Origin: Neoscytalidium dimidiatum
Lineage: Eukaryota; Ascomycota; Dothideomycetes; Botryosphaeriales; Botryosphaeriaceae
Assembly (NCBI GenBank): GCA_037367355.1
Contig: CM074698.1
Location: 930,001 to 994,000, forward strand
Length of the DNA stretch: 64,000 bases
Direction: 5' to 3'
The notes below the pieces were generated by a model. The model was not told the origin of the DNA, ran no database searches, and saw nothing but the letters and a program-made list of their open reading frames with translations. Position 1 is the stretch's first letter; every line of letters starts with the position of its first letter. This document shows positions 24,973 through 36,987 of the stretch, in pieces. Position numbers and translations under genes: made by a program.

Positions 24973-25552
24973 GGAGCCCGGCAGCAGGCCCAGCGGGCGG
25001 GCACAGAGCAGAGAGCAGAGGGCGTTGACGTCTGCGCGGCGTGGCGCTGGCATTGAGGGATCTTCCCCGCCAAGTGGGCGCGGCCGTTGCGCGCTCTCGG
25101 CCGTCTGATGCGCGACATCTAACTCTGTTTGTGCCTCTCTCACTTCGCTTGCTCCTCACCCACCAGAAGCGGCGACGCGCCGGATTGACCGCGACCACGC
25201 TCGGCGGCGGCGCTGCCCCTGCGCTGCACGAGAGCTCGAGCCCAGCCTGGAGCGCCCTGCCCTGCCCTGCCCTGCGCTTCGGCGCCGTTTGCTGAACCTT
25301 CGGCCTTGTCACTCCACGTGGGTCCTGCCTTTCATCTTCCATGTCCACGCACCGCCGCATGCTCTTTATAGCCCGCCCGTCGCCCGCCCTCAATGTTTCT
25401 CCCACACCAGCATTGCCCATTCCCTCCGTTGGAGCCCTCACCGCCCTCCCTCAACTCTATCTGCTTTGCACCTTCCCGCCCTGTCCTAGCCGTCCCCGCT
25501 TGCAACGCGTCCCACCCGGCTCTGTGTACCTATCTCCGCACCAGCAATCGAT

Positions 25553-25849
25553 ATGGGTAACGGCGAAATAGTCAACGGCCACGGGCCAATGACCCTACAA
25601 AAGGCCCTCGACATCGCGCGCGACAACGAGACCGGCGTCGACCCCTCCGTCTACGCCTTCCTGCAGCGCGAGCTCCAGAGCGTGTGGTCCAAGCTGCTCG
25701 CCCAGCCCGACGACTACATCTTCACGCGCGACGAGTTCGGCTTGTTCAATTATTTCCGCCAGCAGTACACCGGCAACGAGGTGGCCACCAAGGCCGTCCA
25801 GCGCTTCTGGAACCACTACCGCAACGCCGATCCGGCCAGCCGGGGGTAG
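25553..25849 (+). CDS. Small conserved-looking fungal protein of unknown function
   Basis: 98-residue protein without introns, starting in a reasonable context (CGATATGG). It has no signal peptide and no membrane segment. The sequence is mixed and helical in character, not low-complexity. An N-terminal TLQKALDIARDNETG segment leads to VDPSVYAFLQRELQSVWSKL, then QPDDYIFTRDEFGLFNYF and a C-terminal AVQRFWNHYRNA helix. The last two segments match my memory of short uncharacterised Pezizomycotina proteins of about 90-110 residues. Role unknown; probably soluble and intracellular. Third positions are mostly G/C, as expected of a real gene in this genome. The next gene starts about 460 bp downstream on the same strand. 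Confidence 0.7.
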   Translation: MGNGEIVNGHGPMTLQKALDIARDNETGVDPSVYAFLQRELQSVWSKLLAQPDDYIFTRDEFGLFNYFRQQYTGNEVATKAVQRFWNHYRNADPASRG

Positions 25850-26313
25850 TCTACAGAGATTGTGACTGATCTCTTTCTCTGACCTTCCCCCCTCCCCGAC
25901 GACAGCGCAACAAATCCCCGGTCTTGGCGCGCCAGACGTGACCAAAGGTTGGCAGTCCGGCCTTGCAGAGCCCAACCACCGACTCCCGGCCTATAGGATC
26001 GCGATCCTCAGCTGCCGTCCCCACCACTCGACGCCTGTCGCCCTGCGCACATTTCCCAAACGGGCGAATCGACTTCAGTTCCCCCCGCCGTACTGCCCGT
26101 GAGGCGGAAAAGACGCACCCTTCCTCGTTGGATCCACTGATCTCCTCTCGCGGCTAAGCGGAAAGCCCGCTGCCTGCCTGCGTGCACGACATGCACGAGC
26201 AACACCCGTCGCCACGCCCTCAGTGGCCCGCGGGCCTCGGGCCCCTTCGATCTCACGCAGCATCGCCTGTGGATGTCCTGATTACGCCAGCAAGGCCGCT
26301 CCCGCTCCACAGG
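25850..26313. other. Intergenic spacer
   Basis: A 464-bp spacer between two same-strand genes. An in-frame ATG at 26182 could extend the downstream protein by 44 residues, but that would bury its signal peptide, so I leave this stretch as leader and promoter. Confidence 0.5.
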
Positions 26314-28731
26314 ATGCTGAGCAGCCTGGGCTCCGTCTTACTTCTTGCAGCCCTAGCCCTGTATCTTGATTTGCAGCTGCCCGTGGCCGCAGCTGCAGCT
26401 TCGAATCTTGCGCTGTCCGGACCCCATCGCCCCGGAGCGCTGGCTATTCGTTCGGACAATTCGTCGGCCTCCCTATTGGAGGTGCTGGAGGTCGACCCAC
26501 CGGTGTTGACGCCGGCTCAGCCCGACTGCCAGCAGACGTTGATGGTTCATGTATTTGCCTACAGTTACGGCGAGCCTTTCGTTGGTATGCAGCAATTTTT
26601 TCGTACGAGCTTTATTCAAAATGTCCATTTGTCCGCATCCTTGCTCCCTGCGTGTCATTCCTGCTTCCGCGATGATTGATTGGTGATATTTTTGAGGCTT
26701 CGCCCTGGATTTTCCATCGGCGGTTCCATTTTTCGCCTGCATGCATGACGCACCCAACATCCTTCTAGCCCTCCCTTTCGCCAGCCGCCTGCTCTCTGCA
26801 TGGACCGGCATCATCGACCGCCTCTCGTCCCGACCCGTTAACCTTCAGCAAGTAATGCATGGCTAATCCCCTTTCATCGTAGGCTCTTACACTCCACCTG
26901 CATGCGACTTTAACCGGGTCACGTTCAACCTGACCGTTACGTCGCGGGGCCGGCAGTTCGACCGACTGGCCTTGATGTACTTCAACGATACGGAGATTTT
27001 CAGGACCTCCACGGCGGAGCCTACCGCCAATGGCATCATATGGACGTACATCAAGGACATGTCGGCATACTTGCCGCTGTTCAAAGAGCCTCAAAAGGTG
27101 GTGTTCGACTTGGGTAACCTAATCGATGACACGTAGCTCTCTCCATCCCCTCTCGAATCTTTGCGTTGCTGATCGTCAACAGGTACACCGGGTCGTTCAA
27201 CACGACACTGACCGCTACATTCTATACTGACCTTGAATCATCCTTTGCGCCCGCCGATCTTATCTTGCCTATTTCAGCCCGCAAATCCTCCACCGACGGT
27301 GCTAGCGCATTCAATCTGCCGACAGACAACGCAACCAACACACTAGTTCTCCCCCAAAACGTCGAACGCGCAATCGTCTCGGTAAGCGCCAACGGGCAGT
27401 CAACCGAGGAGTTCTGGTGGGCCAACGTGCTGTCTTCTGACGTTTCCGCTTTTGGCTCCGTGACGACGCTCTATGGCTTTTCGCCCTGGCGCGAGGTGCA
27501 GCTCATTATCGATGGGGCACTAGTCGGCATTGTGTGGCCCTTCCCGATCATCTTCACTGGCGGTGTGGCCCCGGGGTTCTGGCGCCCCATCGTTGGCATC
27601 GACGCCTTCGATCTGAAAGAAGACCAAATCGACATCACGCCGTGGCTGCCGCTGCTGAGCGATGGTCTAGACCATTCATTCGAGATCCGGGTAACTGGGT
27701 TGAACGACACCGGGTCGGGCGAGGCAACCCTGTCCGAGACGATTGGCAGCTATTGGGTTGTAACGGGGAAAGTCTTCCTGTGGCTCTCGGAAGATTCGTC
27801 CTCGATCACGACCGGCACGGCGCCCACGGTCGTAGCTCCGGAGCCCACCATCTACGCCAGCTCCGTTGCGGGCGGCACCAGCCCAAACGGCACCAACGCC
27901 ACCCTCGACTACTCCGTCTCGGTGACCCGCTCCTTCAGCGTCAGCGGCAGCATCCTAACAGCTAACGGCCCGCGGGACGTTTCCTGGACCCAGACCCTAA
28001 GCTACTCCAACACCGGCAACTTCTCCGACGCGGGCAACGTCCAGCTCAACAACCAGAAGACGACCGGCCTCGACAGAGCCGCCGCCAATTCCTCGACCAC
28101 GGTCTTCGAGCGCACCTACTCCTACCCTCTCTGGGCCTACACCAAGTATGGCACATCCGGCTCCAACTTCACCATCGACGCGGCCATCGACCGCGGCAAG
28201 TACGTCTCCACCGTCGGCACGTCCGCTTTCCCGCTAGGGCTCGAAGACTACGACACCACCGCCACAGGGACGACCCTCGCCGACCGCCAGAACGGGACCG
28301 CGACTTACCTTTCCGTCTCGACGCCCAGCGCCCAGAGTTTCAGCAGCGGCACCACCGAGCAAGACCTCACCTTCTCCGGGATCGCCGGCCTGGACGCTGA
28401 TACCGGCGACGAGTTGGGCGCGCAGCTGCTATATCATAGACACATCATCGCAACGAACGGCTCCGTGGTCAGCGACCACCAGGAGCTGAACGGTGCCGGC
28501 AACGACGCTGTTTCGACACAGACGACATGGGAAGGCCCTGTGGGCGTGGAGGATGGAGTATTGACGAGGGGTTACGGCGTCAAGGCGCTGAGGGAGATGA
28601 TCGGGAGGGGCCCTGCCTCTCCCCTCCCCACTCCGTCCTCCTCATCGTCGTCTTCCTCAGGGGCAGACCCGGAACTCAGGAAGAGGACGCTGGCCGGTTT
28701 TGCTGGTGGGAATGAGGTGTGGATAAGCTAG
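26314..28731 (+). CDS. Secreted PNGase A-like glycoprotein
   Basis: Three exons, 26314-26584, 26883-27132 and 27183-28731; introns of 298 and 50 nt with GT-AG ends; 689 residues. The start at 26314 gives a clear signal peptide (SVLLLAALALYLDL, then an Ala-rich stretch). The body resembles plant and fungal peptide-N4-(N-acetylglucosaminyl)asparagine amidase A: VHVFAYSYGEPFVGSYTPP, then TVTSRGRQFDRLALMYF, EIFRTSTAEPT and IIWTYIKDMSAYLPLF. A later segment reads WRPIVGIDAFDLKEDQIDIT. Many N-x-S/T sequons support passage through the secretory pathway. Characterised family members remove N-glycans from glycoproteins; I infer a secreted or vacuolar role but cannot point to proven catalytic residues. 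The C-terminus has a Ser-rich run near residues 661-668. The first intron is much longer than the genome norm and its exact ends are the least certain part. Confidence 0.85.
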
Positions 28732-30618
28732 TGGGCTTCCTCCGGGTCCGGTCTCTTCGGAACGCCGGGAGCTCGCGTGCTCCGAGATTGGTTGTGTGGA
28801 AGGTAGAGCGCTAATTTTTCCTAAAATTTCGATTTCTCAGCCAAGAGTTTGTTCAGGAGCGGCTTGCGTTGGTGGCTTTTCCGGTCCGTGGCTGAGCTGC
28901 CCCCCCTCCCCACACACCTGTCTCGTATCATCGTCGTTGGTCGTCTCCGGGTGATCGACAGAAAGGAAAAAAAAAAAAAAGTCACTGACCACCGCTCCCG
29001 GGCTGCTGGTACTAGGTATGTGCATGCAGGGTGCGGCTCCACGGCGTGGCGTCGGCGGGCATCAATCTCCGCGCGTGGGCAGGTCGTCCGGCCGCAAAAC
29101 GGCATCCTATCTCGGCCGACGTTCTTTTTTTTTTTTTTTTTAATTCTTGCATCCGGGCGACTGCTTCTGCTGCCCCATGCGCCATGCCGAGAAGACTGCC
29201 TACCTCGTCATTCCTATACCTTGTAATCTTTTTTTCCCCCCCGGTTCCTTCATCCGAGCCCGACCTCATAGCTGCCTCGCTGCCTGATGACGGGCATCGG
29301 ACTTCTTTCAATTTCAACTGGTTTTTTTTTTCCCCTATATTTGCTGTCTTCCTTCTCATTTTTGACTTTCACGACGATCCTTTTGTCTATCGCAGAGCAA
29401 AAACTTAAAAAAAAGATAAAAAAAATTGGAAATGGTGCGGAAAATGTGTCGATTGGATGATCCGGATGGATGGGAAGGAATAGGCGCACGCTCTGTTTTC
29501 GGAGAGCTTTGCGAAAAGCGAGAAAAGGGGGCGGCCCGCGGAAGGCGGAAAGGGGGAAGGGGGAGGGGGGGACCCTTGGGTCGGGGAAGGAACTTAGAGC
29601 AATGGGTAAGAGAGGATAGCGTTACTAATTTTTGTTTTTGCCCTACTCTTTGCGAGACGGATTTTGTTTTATACTTTCGTTAGTTGGAAGGGAGTGGGGG
29701 TGGGCTAGCTTTTGTGGGGGCTGGGACGAGAATAAGAACAGCGGAGATTAGCTACTTCTTCAAGTAATAAAACGACAGCGACCCCGATTAGATTCTATTT
29801 CTTTTTTTTTTTAAACTTTCCTCCAGCGGCGGTCACTTCCCCCCCTCTCCCCTGTTGGTGTTGGGTTTTGGTTGTCTTGATGCTTCCGCCGGGCATGGCT
29901 TGAACTCAAATGATCCAACGTCGGACATATGAATCCGTCGTCGGCAGGCCAGTGGAGATAACGGCCTCGGAATGAACGGCGGTTGTCATTTTCACATGCG
30001 TCGGCAAACGTCCGATTATTGATTGATCTTTCTCTATTCAACATTATAGCAGCTGTCTAATTTCGCGACCACCCTTCCCTTGGAACAGGCCAGACCTAAC
30101 TCTTCGAAAACCGAGAGGAGAGGAGATGTGAAGGGGGTGGGCAAAGAGATGTATGTTTATGCGTCTGATGTTGTCTATGCAGAAGGACCAAGGTGTACTG
30201 ATTGGACCGATGATGAAAAGGACGAACTAAGCAGAGAGAGCCGTCTACGCGTAATCATTCGTAAGAGGAAAAGGGAAACTCAAAACTTGACCGCCCCGAT
30301 TCTTGAACTCCAACCTATGCTCTATATCTCGACAAAAAGGGAAAAGAGGGTGAAAATGCAAGAACTTTTTATTTTGCGATCCTCTCCAAAAAATCAAAAA
30401 ACGCCTTGCTCGAACGCACAAGAATACATGTCGACGAAAATAATGGGGCTGGCCAGAGAGGTGCCCGCTTTTTTGTCGGTCGCAGAGATGGTCCAGGCGG
30501 GTTTCGATGAGTCGGTCCGGGGGGGAAGGGAGGTGGAGACGGATGATGCAAGCGGCGAAACGCTCACACAGAGCGTTGTCTGCAACGCAGCAACGGGGTC
30601 CCGAGCGAGGCTCGCAGC
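28732..30618. other. Intergenic between convergent genes, rich in poly-A/T runs
   Basis: About 1.9 kb between the 3' ends of the PNGase-like gene (+) and the Ups2-like gene (-). Long homopolymers occur near 28966-28980 (A), 29125-29141 (T) and 29804-29813 (T). I see no supported gene; the 258-codon plus frame at 30080-30856 largely overlaps the Ups2-like gene antisense. Confidence 0.55.
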
Positions 30619-31280
30619 TTACATCTTGGCAGTCTGCATCCTGCGCATCTCCCGTTCTTGCGCGAAAGCTCTCCTGCTCATCTCCAGGACCATCTCGAAG
30701 CCCTCGCGACCCCTTGCGGCATTCTGCTGGAAACGTTCCACGGTGAACTGCTCAATACCATTCTTGACCTTCTGCCAGCCACCGCAAAGGGCGATGATCT
30801 TGGCATTCTGCTCGAAGATGGTCTTCATCTCGGGGTGGGAAGAGCTGGGCTTGTAGACGACCGTTTCGCGCACTGACAGCAAGTCGGACCAGGTCATGTT
30901 CACGCTGGTCATGGTGACCTTCTTCTCCTTGGGGTCCACGTAGGAGGTCTCATAGACGTGCGACACCTCCTGGCCGCCGAGGAAGGAGGAGAGCCACTTC
31001 GGGGCAGATTGCTTGCAGGTAATGAGGCGCTCGGTGCGGAGCTGGGAATTGCGATTGTCAGCGAGGAACATCTAAAATGAACGACGCAAGTTTTTGCCGA
31101 CGTCGCGGAGGCAGCGGGAGTACTCACAATGCCGGTCTCGGGGTCGACGTGGCGAGAAAGGGTGTCGACGGCGATGACGTGCGGCGTCTTCTCGTTCCAG
31201 GGACAGTATTTACGCCAGTTGTTAATCGAAACCTCCTCCCAGGAGTAGTTGAACTCGTGGGCTGTCGAGAAGATCTTCAT
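30619..31280 (-). CDS. PRELI/MSF1-domain protein, Ups2-like mitochondrial lipid transfer protein
   Basis: Two exons, 31128-31280 and 30619-31041, with an 86-nt intron between; 191 residues, the usual size for the family. Exon 1 encodes MKIFSTAHEFNYSWEEVS and HVIAVDTLSRHVDPETG. Exon 2 continues with LRTERLITCKQSAPKWL, FLGGQEVSHVYETSYVD and, near the end, GREGFEMVLEMSRRAF. These segments line up well with yeast Ups2 as I remember it (FNYPW, HVIAVDVL, TERLITVKQ, PKW, LGG), better than with Ups1. The known role is phosphatidylserine transfer across the mitochondrial intermembrane space, with Mdm35 as partner. The acceptor at 31042 restores the family-standard ETGILRTERL junction. An upstream in-frame acceptor at 31072 would insert ten residues. 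Confidence 0.88.
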
Positions 31281-34200
31281 TTTGGAGGCAGCGGCGGGGT
31301 CGAGGGTGGATGTGGAGAGGGTGGGAGGTCGGTCAACGGCTTTCCGCAGACGCGGTGTGGCGGCGATAAAAATCCAGTCAGCGGGAGTCAGCGACAGTGG
31401 AAGCGGCGGCGCGCAAGACGAGCTGGCGGCGGTTTGGGCGTCGGCGATCCGGGTATCTCGATTGCTGGTCGCGGAAGAACAGAAGTCAGGGAACGTGGTG
31501 CGGCTGTGCGCAACAGGAATGGAAAAGGTGTTGAGGAGAGGAGGAGGGGAGGGCGCGTGGATGGAGGTGAGGCGCGTGTGCGATAAAGGAACGTGTGGAC
31601 GGCCGGCAAAAGGAAGAAGAGGATGGAGAAAGTCGGAAGCCGGGCCCGTGCGTTTTTCTCTAGCGTCGCCCGTCCGGCTGCCGGGCTGCGCACCAGTCAG
31701 CCGCAAGGGGAAGGAGCGCGCATGTGCTGATTGGCGAGAGCCCGTTGCCGAGATCGCCTCGTCCGCCTCGCATCCCAGGTGCCCGAGTCTTGTCCAGCGA
31801 ATGCTAATCGCGCCCGCCACTCTTGCTGCAAATGCCGCCCCTCTGGCCTGCCGCCCGCTTGCGACATCCTGCATCTCCGCCTCATCGCTGCCACGCCCTG
31901 CCGCTTCTCCGGCCTTTCTCCATCTCTCCGCATTTTCCCGCCTGGAGAACAAAGCAAACCGCCGTCGACCGCAGTCCAGCCCGCTAACGTCAGAGCCGCG
32001 CGCAAGGACAGCCTCACATGTCAGATCCTCCATCTCCGCCACACGCGATAATCTTGCCAACCCAGACAATGACAATAACACGGTACTCATTGCAATCCTA
32101 TCGCACGCCAGACAAACATGGCGTCCATACATATCATTAGATGCCAGTCTATCATGTCGATGGCCTTCGCAGCATAAGGAGCCAACCTACTTCACGGCAC
32201 AAATTGCGGGAGTTGGAGAGCTAACGGAATGAATTCAGACCCGAACAGGACATGCTGAAAGGTTCCGGTTATCAACACAATTCCGGTCGGCTGGGGACCC
32301 CAGTATTAGCGAAGTGGAGTAGGTATGAAAAGCAAAGTGTCCTGCACATATTTGCAAGGGAAATTTCCGACGTACCCTGTATGTAAACGGATGTCCCCGC
32401 CAGCGGCGTCTTCGGATATGTGTTGGTGCTTGAGGCAGCGCTCGTTTGTACTGACTGCAAACGGCCATAAGAAGATGGAGAGCTGCTGCTACCTAGTCAG
32501 GTCGTCGTTGATCGGCATCTACCAGGGAATCATGGCTAGCGGAGAAATAGGTATCAGAGGCAATTTGCTAAGATAGGGTGCTGGCGGATTTCTCGTGATT
32601 GTTGATCACTTATTTGAGCTAGGATGAGTCACGTGCGAGCGTTCCAGGAAGCTGGAACTGATGTGGTCTGTAAATGCGGGGCTAGAGTCACAGACTCCGT
32701 TCGTGTATGCATAATATGCACATAGAATATCATGGAATGCGGCACGCCAAGTTTGATAATTGGTGCCCAACTTCCTACAAACCGTTCTCTAGATGCCCAC
32801 CGCTACTTTCACCCTTGAACCCAGTCTTATTGTCCCGATGTTCTCTTGTGCCCCGCTCCCATGAAGTATCTTCCATTGCCAGCGACTCATCTATTTTTCC
32901 CCACTGCAACGTAATGCCCGCCTTTGCTAGGCTAGAAAGAATAGTACCCACGCATGCTGCGGGTCTTATACAGCTTCGATTAGTGATGGCGCGGTTAAAT
33001 AGGCGAGTTGTTCACACAAGTCGTAGCCGAGTGAGGCACCTGCGCCGCAGTAAAGGGTAAACTGGGTTCTAGGCAGAGACGATACGAAGGCTGGTCATTA
33101 TGAATCTCTTCTGCAGGATCTTTCAACATCTGTGAGCATAAACCAGAACGTGGTGACTTCGTGATTCTCTATCAGTCAATACTTCAATTCCTCCTTCCGT
33201 CGCATTCCGGAATGCGGTGAGAAGCTCTACACGGTGGCATGGCGAAGCGCCAATATCCAACTGACGGCGGTCAGTTAAGAACTCATTAATGGCTTGGCTT
33301 GCTTGCCTAAATGTCATTGGTAACCTTCTGCGTGGGCCGTATATTGTCAAACATCCATGACTAAGATGGCAGGCCAAGCGCCGCATAGACCCACATCTAT
33401 CATTCTCCGCACCACGACAGGCCCATGGACGCTGAAGCTTGGGCGCTCAGAGGTAGCTTTCAAGCTGATTAGGTCTAGTTTCGAGAAAGGTTTGTCCAAA
33501 TTCCGGCACCCGGAAGCCTTATAGTCGACGACCTGCCGACGCACGGCACGGATCAGCAGACCTGCCGCTTGTGCCGCACGTAGCAGATTCACGTATCCGG
33601 ACCTGGCGGATGCCATGACTATATTGCGATGAAGGCTTGGAATTGTTGCAAGGATTACTCGGACTATCGGTATCATGTTCGGCCGAATCAAGTGCATGGG
33701 GATCCACAAGGTCTGTATCTGAACAATGCTTTCAGTTTTCGATGCCATCAAAGCTTGATCCACCGGTATGTCCAAGCAGAATAGTCATGGATCGGACGTC
33801 CCTATCGATCCAAGGATATACTCTCTGCCCACCACTGGAGCAACAAGCAGCATGTTAGCCGTCCGTCATTCGAGTAGACAAGTTGGGATGAACGTGAATT
33901 TTGTAAACCCCGCGCCACCAGTATATTATGATCCCCTGTTAGGCGTACTTAGAGTATGTTAGACAAATATATTGAGAAGTTGCATGATTTATTGATAAGG
34001 AGTAGAACAAGCGGATTGAAATGATGATGAAAACCACGAATACCACCGGCTTAAATACATATAAATGTAAAGTACGGTACTTCAGGGCCTACTGAATACG
34101 AATTTGGGATGTATATCTAGAAAATGTATTCAGAATTTGCGTTTAGAGCACGTGTTCAGAATATGCAACCGTCCAACAACACGTTTCTAAGGATGTTGTC

Positions 34201-36380
34201 GAAATGGAAAAGTACGACGCTGTACTTTGACAGTGCAAGCTAGTGGCCTCAATACGATCCAACAGATGTAGAGAGCCTTAAATTATCTGACAGGGCCTAT
34301 CCCCTGCCAGTCCACACAGATGCTCTTTTCAGTTCCCCATTCGCCTTCGTACAGAATTGATCCGGCAAAAAGTCCTTCTTCATTTGAGTTCACACATTTT
34401 ATCGAGTCTGCTTGTTTGAGTATGGTTATAGTTATCTCGGCCAGAAAAGTGAAATACATCCACTGATACTTAGGAAGTGGCATGGCTCCTAGTAGTCAGG
34501 ACATATATGTGACTTTGTTGTGCGTGCCTGAATCACCCGCATGCAGAGCAACGAACGGCGAGCGTGTTCACATTCCTTTTGATTCTCACATGTCGGCCCA
34601 TTTTGCCTCATCGAATATAAATTTACGGATCTCACCACTCCCCTTGCACAACAGGATTCTATATCTGCCTTATTTTCCATGAAAAATAATGTGCTGTTGT
34701 CTCCGTGGCGTTATAACTATGCTTTATTCTGCCATTTTCAACAATAACCGGTTACACATAGCAAACTCAGCCACACGCACCGAGCGCAGACTGCGGATTG
34801 GTCCTATACGTCTTTAGAAGGGCCTCTGGCCTTTCCATTAGCTCCACTGAACTCGAGTCTCCGTCTCTTATCTTTATCAGCCGTTGCAAGTGTCTCGCAC
34901 GTGGCTCACATGGCACACCGGACGGTCAGTTGTGATTCAGAGAGACCCCAACGTTAGAGCATGCAGTACGGCAGCAACCGTGGCCCTTAAGGCTTTATAT
35001 TCATTTCGAACACTTCCGTTGGTACAAACACCTGAATCTATCATAACAAAGTTCTAAAAAGCTTATTAAATCAAAACTATGGCATTCGGGAAGGCCTCCG
35101 AACAGCCGGAGCTTTACTTCCCGGCCAATCTTGCTATCCAGCCTGCCTCGCTTTACTCCGGAGGTTGATACCTGCTCAACCGGACGATATGACATGTTAC
35201 TGGGGGCAATCCCTCACTTAAAATCCGGCTTGCATAATGTTAAAGAATGGGCCAATCCGTGCTTAAAACTATGCGCATGCGGTAGTCTCTTCTTGCTTTC
35301 CCTCTCGAAGCTTGAAGATCTTCCGGAGAAAAGCCTAGATATTGAAGCCCCATCCACATTCATCACGGGGGGCTTTACCATCACACAGCACATCCTTTTC
35401 ACCGGAGACTTTACGCATCTCCCAGGTTGATTTGTGTTACTTGATGGCCCTGAACACTGCTGTGATTTGTTCGTGGCGCGTAAATAAGTCGCATACGAGA
35501 CCAAATGGGGGATATAGGCTTATCCCGCTCCTTCCCAGATTTCGCTGCTTGAATAAGGATTCAGCAGTCACTTTATTGCGTCGGGCAATGAACTCATCAT
35601 CTTTAGTTCCCCCCATGGCCCTCCTTGTTTAAGCCTTGATTGGCGTTAGCGTTCAGTGGGTTTGCCAAAGAGCCCTCTGCCGGTCTGGCTCTTAAGGTTT
35701 ATTCGTATTCTATCTATCTTTAGCAGCTGTTTGAATATCACCCCCTGGATGCTCCCGTAGGCTCGAGGTAGTCAGTCCTGTCATTTAGAGATTGTCGCAA
35801 AAGATGAGTGAGTGTCGCAGCCTCGACAAGTCTTAAGAATGTGTGTTCACTCTTGAACTCCACCAATAATTCGGTTTACGTGCATCCAAAGCGTATCTCG
35901 ACAGAACGGCTGAACTCATATATTGGAATCTTCTCAGGAGAAGTCTTGATTCAGCCTTATACCTTGTTTTTCTAAAACATTGTAGAACAACATTCGGCAA
36001 CGGCACCCACATCAGCCTCTCGGTCCCGCTCGGTATACTGGCAGATCCTGTCCGAGATGCTTATGACCAGGAGCGCACCGTGTGGTGACTGATTCTGCAG
36101 ATGAGCTCGTCATAATGAACCTCTTATAAGGCTGTCCTGAAATAGCTTCCTATTTGTCGCAAAGGTCCCAAGGCCCCTGTGGCGTAACCGTGATATGGCA
36201 TGAGCAATAACGGGCACAGCGATATCTCGGGCCTCTAAAGAAATACGAATCCAGGGACACCAGGTTGATTACTTAAAGAGCACAGCAAGCGCCCTGTTCG
36301 AGAAATTCCCTTGCGCAGCACAACCTCTACAATTGAATCATCTGTTCTGCCTTAGAACTTTACACAGAATTCAAGCCACA
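31281..36380. other. Gene-poor, AT-richer island
   Basis: About 5.1 kb without a supported gene. The first ~0.9 kb is the GC-rich promoter side of the Ups2-like gene. From about 32 kb the composition shifts to A/T, and frames become short and interrupted. The minus-strand stretch at 33.1-33.8 kb has two adjacent frames (33123-33386 and 33347-33775) that read like decayed protein, but I cannot name a family. Confidence 0.5.
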
Positions 36381-36425
36381 ATGGTTCGCCCAACATGCAC
36401 TTCACCAATATCCTCATCCCCCTGA
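36381..36425 (+). promoter_or_regulatory. Overlapping upstream ORF before the secreted-protein start
   Basis: An ATG at 36381 in context ACAATGG opens a 14-codon frame ending with TGA at 36423-36425. It starts 14 nt before the secreted protein's ATG (36395) and overlaps it in another frame. A scanning ribosome would meet this ATG first, so it may reduce translation of the main frame if the transcript begins upstream. Confidence 0.4.
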
Positions 36426-36987
36426 CTGCACCCTCCGTAGCTCTTGCCTCTTCGATGGTCACCCAAAAGCGAGCTGAATCCACCATCTCTTGCTCCGATG
36501 GCTCGTCCGTGGAAATCCGCCCGTTCCAGATCTCTTCGCTCGCCGAAACCCATGCGACTTTCACCAACAACACGAAGTTCCTGCTAGACGAATCCAATAC
36601 GAATGCTCAGTTCTACTGCGAGGGTATCAGCGTTGTGGATGGCAAATCTTTCGACTGTTATGCCCGAGACCGTAACGTGACGACCACCAAGGCGAGCTTA
36701 GCGTACAGCCAGGATCTCGCAGTTTTGAACACCGAGGTAACATGGGATGCTGGGTAAGTGCTCGTCTTGAGTTGTACTGGAAGTCAAGGGGCTTTGATTT
36801 GGAATGAAAACGTCTGATCCGAGTGGCAAACAACAGTGCACTCTGCAACGGCTCACCCGTCGTCAGGGCGAATGCGACGATTGAAGTCCCGGAGACCTCC
36901 TGCTCAGCGAATCCGCGTGGAGGTGGTGAGGTTTGCTTTGCCAACAACTTCGACGTCCCCATCTTGCGGATCAGCGCTGTTGCTTGA
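36395..36987 (+). CDS. Small secreted cysteine-containing protein (effector-like)
   Basis: Two exons, 36395-36753 and 36837-36987, with an 83-nt GT-AG intron; 169 residues. The first ~19 residues (ILIPLTAPSVALASS) form a signal peptide, followed by a possible dibasic processing site (QKR). The mature part is about 140 residues with seven cysteines (motifs ISCSDGS, FYCEG, FDCYARD, ALCNG, TSCSAN, EVCF) and several N-x-S/T sequons. No membrane segment follows. I do not recognise a domain. Size, secretion signal, cysteine content and placement in an AT-rich gene-poor island fit a secreted effector-like or cell-surface protein, but that is inference. Splicing adds three of the seven cysteines, which supports the intron. 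An overlapping upstream ORF precedes the start. Confidence 0.65.

Larger units (their letters stand above)
23073..25552. other. Very GC-rich intergenic block with short tandem repeats
   Basis: About 2.5 kb between divergent genes, dominated by G/C-rich short tandem repeats (GGC, AGGCAGGCACGC, TGCCC, GGCTCT and GGGCAGC units). Long open frames on both strands, up to 298 codons, are Pro/Arg/Ala/Gly low-complexity and probably result from composition. The promoters of the DUF1279 gene (left) and the small 25.5-kb gene (right) should lie at its ends. Confidence 0.6.

Noticed and set aside
24160..25056. 298-codon plus-strand open frame
   Set aside because: Arg/Pro/Ala/Leu low complexity made of tandem repeats, open on both strands, with no domain or start context; explained by GC content.
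30909..32132. 407-codon minus-strand frame covering the Ups2 region
   Set aside because: Only its middle, from 31280 down to 31128, is the real first exon; the rest is leader and intron read through.
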